A stretch of 10,841 nt of DNA, taken from the NCBI GenBank assembly GCA_018334795.1, contig JAGXLH010000057.1, positions 1 through 10,841 on the forward strand, written 5' to 3'. Shown in pieces: positions 6,213 to 10,841 of this stretch. Below the pieces are notes generated by a model. The model was not told the origin of the DNA, did not search any database, and saw only the letters and a list, made by a program, of their open reading frames with translations. Numbering within the stretch: the first letter of the stretch is position 1; each line of letters begins with the position of its first letter. The stretch is from Thermoplasmatota archaeon. Its GTDB lineage: Archaea > Thermoplasmatota > E2 > DHVEG-1. A program made the translations under genes and the position numbers.

Positions 6213-6728
6213 TTATTGTTTGCAAATATAGTTTAAAAAATCCGATAAGGGCATGCCATCATCCCAGCGCATAATATAATTTCCATTTGAGCTTTGTGAT
6301 AATGTTGGTAATCGATGATGTACGATGCGGAGTCTTCCTTGTAATTTGGAATGATCAAGGGTGAATATTCTCCATGAGTCACCGCGGTATCGTTTTAATC
6401 GAAAAGCGTAAACAGGTAGCGTTGCTGTTTTTTCACATAATTGTTTCATGGATTCTGCTTGGTCTTGAAGTTTTCCGGACATGCTACTAAAATGAAGCGT
6501 TGAAGCACTACTTGTTTTAATTTCAATTAAGAAAGAGACATCGCCTCGCACAGCTACTAAATCTATGCCGAGTGATCCAGCTGCTCGGATAACAGCAAAT
6601 GGCTTATTGACCACATTGAAATAGTTCTCTCGTTCTAAAGCAGAACAGCTTTTTGTTATTTTTTGTAACATCGCTTCATCTGCTTCTAAAATACTACGGA
6701 ACTCTCGTTCGTATTGGCTCCCATTCAT
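6213..6728 (-). CDS. Hjc-type Holliday junction resolvase-like nuclease
   Basis: 171 residues; classical archaeal Hjc is about 120-140. Hjc is a dimeric Mg2+-dependent endonuclease that cuts four-way DNA junctions. Against Pyrococcus furiosus Hjc (Glu9, Arg10, Arg25, Asp33, Glu46, Lys48) I can place Glu7, Arg8 (YERE), Arg48 (VIRAAGS), Asp56 (GIDLVA), Glu69 and Lys71 (IEIK). The spacings Arg-8-Asp-13-Glu-2-Lys match exactly. Between the YERE helix and VIRAAGS lie about 25 extra residues (roughly 15-40, helical and charged, with Cys28), and the C-terminus is also longer. The active site is complete, so it should be a functional nuclease; junction specificity is inferred from the family. It is transcribed divergently from the CBS/zinc-ribbon gene. 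ATG 6728 gives the YERE motif its normal N-terminal position. Other PD-(D/E)xK nucleases of the same fold are the main alternative. Confidence 0.82.
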   Translation of the reverse strand: MNGSQYEREFRSILEADEAMLQKITKSCSALERENYFNVVNKPFAVIRAAGSLGIDLVAVRGDVSFLIEIKTSSASTLHFSSMSGKLQDQAESMKQLCEKTATLPVYAFRLKRYRGDSWRIFTLDHSKLQGRLRIVHHRLPTLSQSSNGNYIMRWDDGMPLSDFLNYICKQ

Positions 6729-6826
6729 CCTGCAACAGAAAAAAACAATAAGGCGAAAGGTTTTAATGGTTCCGATAAATAGTCACCGATTAAAAGTATA
6801 CTATCGAAGTTGGAAGGAAATCGATA
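6729..6826. promoter_or_regulatory. Divergent promoter region between the resolvase and CBS/zinc-ribbon genes
   Basis: A 98-base spacer between two divergent starts. On the minus strand CATTAAAACC (centre near 6764) could be the resolvase TATA element, giving a leader of roughly 12 bases. On the plus strand GATAAATAG (6774-6782) and GATTAAAAGTATA (6789-6801) are alternative TATA-like elements for the gene at 6827. The first keeps the GGAAGGA (6812-6818) ribosome binding site in the message, the second would make it nearly leaderless. Assignment to strands is tentative. Confidence 0.4.
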
Positions 6827-7381
6827 ATGGCGAAAGGAAACGTAATCGTGCGGGAGGTTATGAAAACCAATCCAGTCATCGTCTCCCCAGATATCACGGT
6901 GCAAGAGGCTGCAGCGTTGATGAAATCTCATAAGGTTGATTCTTGTTTCATTGGATCGGAGAAACCACTTGGCATTGTTACAGAACGAGATATTGTACAA
7001 AAAGTGGTTGCAGAAAATCTGCATCCTTCAAAAGTACCAGTTAACAAGATTATGACCACGCCTATTGTAGTGATTGACCCATTTGCATCTTTGCAGAATG
7101 CAATGGAGATGATGGGAAAATGTCATATACGCCGGTTACCCGTTATTGAACATGACCGACTCATTGGTGTGATTACACAAAAAGACATTTTAAAGATTAC
7201 ACCAACATTAAAAGAAATATCACATGAATGGTATACTATTAGTAAACGTGATGAATCATATTTTAAAAAACAGGTTTTTTCAGGGAAATGTGAAGATTGT
7301 GGTACGTTATCTGCTCAGTTACGTAATGTAGATGGACGGTTGCTCTGTGAAGACTGCATTGATGCATTAAAATATGAATAA
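6827..7381 (+). CDS. CBS-pair protein with C-terminal zinc ribbon (TA0289-like)
   Basis: 184 residues. Two CBS motifs (about 8-65 and 75-130) form one Bateman module: VREVMKTNPVIVSPD... GIVTERDIVQK, then NKIMTTPIVVIDP... RRLPVIEHDRLIGVITQKD. CBS pairs usually bind adenine nucleotides. The C-terminal region (about 145-184) has CEDC-x15-CEDC, a four-cysteine ribbon. This architecture and length match the CBS/zinc-ribbon family characterised from Thermoplasma acidophilum TA0289 and Pyrococcus homologues. Purified members bound iron or zinc, had rubredoxin-like spectra and could be reduced, so a redox-sensing or electron-carrying role is possible. The physiological role is not settled. GGAAGGA at 6812-6818 precedes ATG 6827. 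A four-CBS protein follows 25 bases after the stop, probably in the same operon. Confidence 0.92.
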   Translation: MAKGNVIVREVMKTNPVIVSPDITVQEAAALMKSHKVDSCFIGSEKPLGIVTERDIVQKVVAENLHPSKVPVNKIMTTPIVVIDPFASLQNAMEMMGKCHIRRLPVIEHDRLIGVITQKDILKITPTLKEISHEWYTISKRDESYFKKQVFSGKCEDCGTLSAQLRNVDGRLLCEDCIDALKYE

Positions 7382-7406
7382 AACAAAAGAAATGAGGGTT
7401 TTAATA

Positions 7407-8198
7407 ATGAAAGTAAGAGATGTAATGACCACTGAAATCATTAGTGTCGATAAAGATATTGAGTTGAAACATGTCATGAGATTAATGAAGAAAAATGATG
7501 TGACAAAGATACCTATTCTTGAAGAAAAAGAACTAGTTGGCGTGGTGACTGATACGGCTATTGCAGTGAAACTTGGTGCGATTCGAAGTAGGGGTGTTCC
7601 TGCGTCTCGTTTGCATGCATCATCGGTGATGGAAAAAGAGATTGATATTGTTCATCCAGATGATGATGTTTCAACTATATTATCTAAGGTTGGAGAACCC
7701 GGCCCTACCATTCTTCATGTGGTTGAAGACGATGATCTTGTTGGCGTGGTAACTAAAGCTGATTTATTGCCCTTTGTGGATAGCACTCAAGCGGTTGCTG
7801 AGATTATGCGAACTAAAATCCATTCAGTGTCCCCGGATGATCGGGTGATTCATGCTCGTCGACGGATGATTGATGAAAGTGTTGCCCGGTTACCGGTGAT
7901 TAATAATGGAATGTTAATCGGTATGATCTCAGATATTGATATTGCGTTTTCACTTGCTAAGATTAAGAAATTGTTTCCACTTGGTAAACAAAAACATCAG
8001 CTTGATGAGTTACTAGTTAATGATGTGATGAAAGTTCCAGTGATTTCAGCTGAGTCCGATAAAGCAGTGAAGGAGATCGCTGAAATGATGATTGAACATC
8101 AAATTGGGTCAGTTCCAATTACGAAGAATAAAAAGATTGCTGGGATTGTGAGTCGAACTGATCTGTTAAGAACGATTAATCTTGAAGAAGAATCCTAA
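7407..8198 (+). CDS. Four-CBS-domain protein
   Basis: 263 residues made only of CBS motifs, with no catalytic or DNA-binding domain. The four repeats start at about residue 1 (VRDVMTTEIISVDKD), 70 (SSVMEKEIDIVHPDD), 127 (AEIMRTKIHSVSPDD) and 203 (NDVMKVPVISAESD). Each closes with a G(V/M/I)(V/I)(T/S)xxD-type segment. Two Bateman modules per chain suggest a disc-like assembly binding AMP/ATP-type ligands or SAM; the ligand cannot be told from sequence. I chose ATG 7407 because GAGGG lies 8 bases before it and homologous CBS proteins begin MKVRDVM. In-frame ATGs at 7374 and 7392 would add 11 or 5 residues, and the first would overlap the upstream gene. Cotranscription with the CBS/zinc-ribbon gene suggests a shared regulatory task. 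A T-rich terminator follows. Confidence 0.9.
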   Translation: MKVRDVMTTEIISVDKDIELKHVMRLMKKNDVTKIPILEEKELVGVVTDTAIAVKLGAIRSRGVPASRLHASSVMEKEIDIVHPDDDVSTILSKVGEPGPTILHVVEDDDLVGVVTKADLLPFVDSTQAVAEIMRTKIHSVSPDDRVIHARRRMIDESVARLPVINNGMLIGMISDIDIAFSLAKIKKLFPLGKQKHQLDELLVNDVMKVPVISAESDKAVKEIAEMMIEHQIGSVPITKNKKIAGIVSRTDLLRTINLEEES

Positions 8199-8203
8199 GT
8201 TGA

Positions 8204-8240
8204 TTCTTTTTCTATTTTTAATTTTTTAATTTTTTTTAAG
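8204..8240 (+). terminator. T-rich terminator after the CBS operon
   Basis: A pyrimidine-rich stretch with successive runs of 5, 5, 6 and 8 T starts 6 bases after the stop of the four-CBS gene. There is no hairpin. This fits archaeal U-tract termination. Confidence 0.6.
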
Positions 8241-8290
8241 GGTGAACTCGTATTCTTTTTCATTTAAGTTTGTTTTAATGCAAATTCTTA

Positions 8291-8300
8291 TTATTTATTA
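8291..8300 (+). promoter_or_regulatory. Putative TATA box for the zinc-ribbon gene (leaderless)
   Basis: TTATTTATTA is centred about 24 bases before ATG 8319, with no Shine-Dalgarno sequence between. The expected transcript start is at or next to the ATG. Confidence 0.45.
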
Positions 8301-8318
8301 TGATATTTCCTATGTTTG

Positions 8319-8723
8319 ATGAGTTATTCAATCCCTTCTGATGAACAGGTTACATCTGCATTAAGAAGGGTGATGAACAAAGCACGTATTGTGCAATCTC
8401 AACGGGTATTACACGAATTAGTGTTAGATGAGTTACAACAAAAGAATAAGTCTTTTCGAGTGACTCCGAAACGATTGCGGCTTTTGGCATTAAATCAAGG
8501 GTTTGTGGATGTGGAAATTCATTCCCGGGAAGGTGATCCTAAAAAAACGTTGCATCGGTGTCCGGTTTGTCATCATCAATTAAAACGGGTGAGAAATCTG
8601 ACGATTTGGGGTGGAGTAGTAACTATTGAACTTCGGTGTCCTCATTGTGGGTATTGGACAGGTAAGAAAAAACGTATTCCTACTCGTTATGTTTTTCATT
8701 ATGTCAAAAAGAAAAAGAGTTAG
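8319..8723 (+). CDS. Conserved archaeal zinc-ribbon protein of unknown function
   Basis: 134 residues, basic. Residues 1-60 are predicted helical (DEQVTSALRRVMNKARIVQS, then RVTPKRLRLLAL) and could be a winged-helix-like fold. About 61-70 (FVDVEIHSRE) is beta. The C-terminal half has CPVC (81-84) and CPHC (107-110), 22 residues apart, the four ligands of a zinc ribbon, separated by LTIWGGVVTIELR. The end, WTGKKKRIPTRYVFHYVKKKKS, is strongly positive, which suggests RNA or DNA binding. I recall similar unnamed archaeal proteins beginning with SDEE and sharing the helix-ribbon-YWTG order, but no assigned function. ATG 8319 is preferred over TTG 8316, because MSYSIPSDEQ looks like the family start and sits correctly behind the TATA-like box. 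It is flanked by T-runs on both sides, so it is probably transcribed alone. RNase P Rpr2/Rpp21 was considered but the layout differs. Confidence 0.85.
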   Translation: MSYSIPSDEQVTSALRRVMNKARIVQSQRVLHELVLDELQQKNKSFRVTPKRLRLLALNQGFVDVEIHSREGDPKKTLHRCPVCHHQLKRVRNLTIWGGVVTIELRCPHCGYWTGKKKRIPTRYVFHYVKKKKS

Positions 8724-8734
8724 TCAAATCATTT

Positions 8735-8755
8735 AGTTTTAGTTTTTTTTCATTT
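8735..8755 (+). terminator. T-rich terminator after the zinc-ribbon gene
   Basis: TTAGTTTTAG followed by eight T and CATTT, starting about 12 bases after the stop at 8723. No hairpin; a U-tract terminator fits. Confidence 0.5.
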
Positions 8756-8762
8756 ATCAAGT

Positions 8763-8777
8763 AATATTTATATAACT
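8763..8777 (+). promoter_or_regulatory. Strong TATA box for the secreted hydrolase gene (leaderless)
   Basis: AATATTTATATAACTT is the best TATA match in the window. The centre of TTATATA is about 29 bases before ATG 8799, and no Shine-Dalgarno site lies between. Transcription should begin at or a few bases before the ATG. Confidence 0.6.
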
Positions 8778-8798
8778 TATAGCTTATATTATAATCGT

Positions 8799-10841
8799 AT
8801 GCATAAGATTCATCGAATAGTTGTTGTTTTCATGGTTGTATTCCTTTTCGCTTCTTCAGCGTTAGGATCATTTTATTCTGTTTCAGAATCCAAAAACCAA
8901 TCGGTTATACCACCAGCCATGAAACAAACAATGCCTATTACTTCTCCTCTTGGTGGAAGTAGGTACAACATTCAAGGATGGGTTTATGTTAATGTCAAAG
9001 GCGATCCATTCACTAGAGGATATCAATATGGATATCTTGCGGGTGAGGAAATCATTGATTTGATGTATCGGTGGAGTAAGATGATTTTGAATCATCCCGG
9101 TATTAAACCACTTCGACCAATACTTTCCGAGGATCAATATGAATCCATTGCATTGAACTGGTGGGAGTTTTGTACTAATCTTGCTGAAAACATGTATTGG
9201 GATGAGTATCCTGATGAATATCGTCAGGAGATACGAGGGATTGCAGCTGGGGTTACCGAACGAGGATTAACCTTGTATGGAGACCCAATTTCATATAAAG
9301 ATGTGCTTGCGTCTAATGAAATGTATGAAATGCTTTCAAAGATAACAGATCGAAAGATTCGGAAAGGCATTCATCCATTACGTTCATTTTTTGCACTTAT
9401 TCAACCAACGATTTCTCAGTATTCATCGCTTTCAGCTGAAGAATTCGTTAATGATTTTATTCCAGATGCATCTACAGATATTGGTCATCATCATTGTAGT
9501 TCATTTATCGCAACTGGTAATGCAACCACAAATGATGAGGTTATTATTTCTAATTCCATGTGGAGTAGCGTTGATGGTGCTGGAATGTGGTGGTGGTCGT
9601 ATTATATTGCGATTCGCTGGAATATTATTTTAGATGTAATACCTGAAGACGGTTACCGTTTTCAAATGAGTTGTGCACCAGGTTATATATGGAGTGATCA
9701 TGACTTTTATCAGAACGAGCAAGGTATTACTTTTATTGAAACCACGCTTCCACAAGGTGCCTGGTCTGAAAAAGGACTTCCTCTGGCGGTACGAGCTCGT
9801 AAGGCAGTTCAATATTCTGATAGTATTGATGATGTAATTAGGTTATTACGAACGGATAATGATGGAGTGATGAATGCGGTTTGGTTGATTGCAGATACAA
9901 AAACCGGTGAGATTGCCCGGTATGAACTGGGTCTGTATCAAGATGCTATCATTGAACGAACCACTGATGGATTTCAATGGTCGAGTAATAATCCTATGGA
10001 TTTTGGAGTTCGCTGGGAGAAAATGGATTGGAAATTATTCATTCAACAATACATTTATCATCTTGTTTTAGGGCTTAATAATTATCAATATCATACGCCG
10101 TGGTATCTTCCTGCAGCTCGAGATATTGCTTTTGAGGAATTAGGGAACAAATATTATGGACGTATTGATGTTGAAATCGTTAAACAAATCATGGGAACTG
10201 ATCCTATTGGTACCTACTCACCGGATTGTAAGATAACTAGTACATCTTTACTTGATCATAATGGTATGCTAGTGCATAGTGGTAATCCGGGTGGGAAAAC
10301 GTTGTCAATGGCCTATTTTGACTCACCTGATGTGTATTATGAATCATTGGCACCAAATGGATGGGTTGAAGTGTTTGGATTACCTGAAGATCACGCTGTT
10401 CAGATGAGTGCTAATGAAGTGGTTTGTTCTTCAGAGATTGATGAGGAATGGAAGATTTCATTAGAAGAAAATTCAAATGATTTTTATTCTTTTTCAACAA
10501 GAGTAGAAGATATTATTTATTCAACGACTTCAACAGGGATGCTTTATGCAGTATCATCTGTTGATAAAGAAGTTCTTTGGTCTGAACAACTTGGGAATAA
10601 TCCTACAAAACCTGTGGTTTCAAATCATCAGTTATTTGTTGGATCTGATGAAGGATTGCATATGCTTGATTTGGGTTGGATGGTGATGAATACCAAACCA
10701 ATTGGTAAAATCGTAAGTGTGCCAGTGGTCACTGATGATATGGTGTATGTAGGATCAGAGAGACAAAATGTGTATGCTATTAATCAGGATACCGGGATTA
10801 TTATTTGGCAGCTAGCTGTAGAAGGAACTGCTTATTCTCTC
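8799..10841 (+). CDS. Secreted phospholipase B-like Ntn-hydrolase fused to PQQ-type beta-propeller (3' truncated)
   Basis: 681 codons are open to the right edge without a stop. Residues 1-24 form a signal peptide: HKIHR, then a hydrophobic core and ASSALGS, with likely cleavage near 23/24. About 45-540 resembles the phospholipase B-like / acyltransferase C45 branch of N-terminal-nucleophile amidohydrolases. The predicted nucleophile is Cys233 in GHHHCSSFIATGN, followed by MWSS (254-257), SCAPGYIWSDHDFY (291-304) and ETTL (314-317), an order typical of phospholipase B-like proteins. These self-cleave before the Cys, which here would give an N-terminal piece of about 210 residues after signal removal. 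From about 565 PQQ-like propeller blades begin: LYAVSSVDKEVLW, then FVGSDEGLHMLD, and VYAINQDTGIIIW starting at 658. Such propellers often bind surfaces or partners rather than PQQ. Substrate (amide or ester of lipid or peptide) is unknown. The gene has its own promoter. Confidence 0.83.
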   Translation, partial: MHKIHRIVVVFMVVFLFASSALGSFYSVSESKNQSVIPPAMKQTMPITSPLGGSRYNIQGWVYVNVKGDPFTRGYQYGYLAGEEIIDLMYRWSKMILNHPGIKPLRPILSEDQYESIALNWWEFCTNLAENMYWDEYPDEYRQEIRGIAAGVTERGLTLYGDPISYKDVLASNEMYEMLSKITDRKIRKGIHPLRSFFALIQPTISQYSSLSAEEFVNDFIPDASTDIGHHHCSSFIATGNATTNDEVIISNSMWSSVDGAGMWWWSYYIAIRWNIILDVIPEDGYRFQMSCAPGYIWSDHDFYQNEQGITFIETTLPQGAWSEKGLPLAVRARKAVQYSDSIDDVIRLLRTDNDGVMNAVWLIADTKTGEIARYELGLYQDAIIERTTDGFQWSSNNPMDFGVRWEKMDWKLFIQQYIYHLVLGLNNYQYHTPWYLPAARDIAFEELGNKYYGRIDVEIVKQIMGTDPIGTYSPDCKITSTSLLDHNGMLVHSGNPGGKTLSMAYFDSPDVYYESLAPNGWVEVFGLPEDHAVQMSANEVVCSSEIDEEWKISLEENSNDFYSFSTRVEDIIYSTTSTGMLYAVSSVDKEVLWSEQLGNNPTKPVVSNHQLFVGSDEGLHMLDLGWMVMNTKPIGKIVSVPVVTDDMVYVGSERQNVYAINQDTGIIIWQLAVEGTAYSL

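Noticed and set aside
6725..7024. Minus-strand frame starting inside the CBS/zinc-ribbon gene
   Set aside because: It overlaps CBS motifs read confidently on the plus strand and has no family resemblance.
7374..7406. ATG 7374 or 7392 as start of the four-CBS gene
   Set aside because: ATG 7374 would overlap the previous gene and add an atypical MNKTKEMRVLI leader. ATG 7407 has GAGGG at a suitable distance and the usual MKVRDVM beginning.
8316..8318. TTG 8316 as start of the zinc-ribbon gene
   Set aside because: The next codon is ATG and gives the expected MSYSIPSDEQ start, so TTG adds only one residue without support.
8199..8318. Small RNA gene or hidden peptide in the AT-rich gap
   Set aside because: The 120 bases are explained by T-runs of a terminator and a TATA-like promoter; no GC-rich fold or tRNA-like structure is visible.
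8319..8723. Zinc-ribbon protein as RNase P subunit Rpr2/Rpp21
   Set aside because: The C-x2-C-x22-C-x2-C ribbon is superficially similar, but the N-terminal helical region and the YWTG tail do not match what I know of Rpp21. Left unnamed.
9391..10071. Several short open frames on both strands within 8883-10071
   Set aside because: They lie in other frames of the long secreted hydrolase, whose frame is open from 8799 to the edge with consistent motifs.
1..10841. CRISPR arrays, insertion sequences, tRNA or rRNA genes, toxin-antitoxin or defence modules
   Set aside because: No direct repeat arrays, terminal inverted repeats, transposase motifs or RNA gene signatures were seen; genes are densely packed and all but one have a recognisable family.

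Overview
The window looks like a chromosomal stretch from an AT-rich euryarchaeote, most likely in or near the Thermoplasmata (for example the Marine Benthic Group D / DHVEG-type lineages). The grounds are archaeal-only families: separate pyruvate:ferredoxin oxidoreductase subunits, pantoate kinase, an Hjc-type Holliday junction resolvase and a CBS protein fused to a zinc ribbon of the kind described in Thermoplasma and Pyrococcus. TATA-like boxes about 25-30 bases before several starts, with no ribosome binding site between, also fit. The taxon is an inference, since there is no rRNA or tRNA here. I see no mobile element, CRISPR array, tRNA or obvious foreign island, and no gene-free stretch longer than about 120 bases.

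Region 1 (1-3563, plus strand): the 3' end of porA and complete porB (oxidative decarboxylation of pyruvate to acetyl-CoA). These are followed by a tightly packed four-gene block: two half-size MgtE-like membrane proteins with a one-base overlap, then two paralogous PhoU-like plus TrkA-C proteins with a four-base overlap. The likely reading is a heterodimeric divalent-cation channel or transporter with two cytosolic ligand-sensing partners supplied in trans.

Region 2 (3560-6728, minus strand): in transcription order, an Hjc-like resolvase, an ATP-binding-type UspA protein, CoaBC and pantoate kinase. The last two overlap by four bases and form a coenzyme A biosynthesis pair. Pantoate kinase meets the region 1 operon tail to tail, and the two coding regions overlap by four bases.

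Region 3 (6827-8723, plus strand, divergent from the resolvase): a CBS-pair/zinc-ribbon protein, a four-CBS protein, and a small archaeal zinc-ribbon protein of unknown function behind its own promoter.

Region 4 (8799 to the end): the first 681 codons of a large secreted protein. A phospholipase B-like N-terminal-nucleophile hydrolase domain is followed by a PQQ-type beta-propeller. The gene runs off the window.

Several products are predicted small-ligand sensors (UspA, CBS, TrkA-C), so the window mixes central acetyl-CoA/CoA metabolism with nucleotide- and ion-responsive regulation. Nothing here is clearly an undescribed defence or mobile system. The best leads are the paired MgtE/PhoU-TrkA-C block, the secreted hydrolase-propeller fusion, the resolvase with an expanded N-terminal region and the unnamed zinc-ribbon protein.
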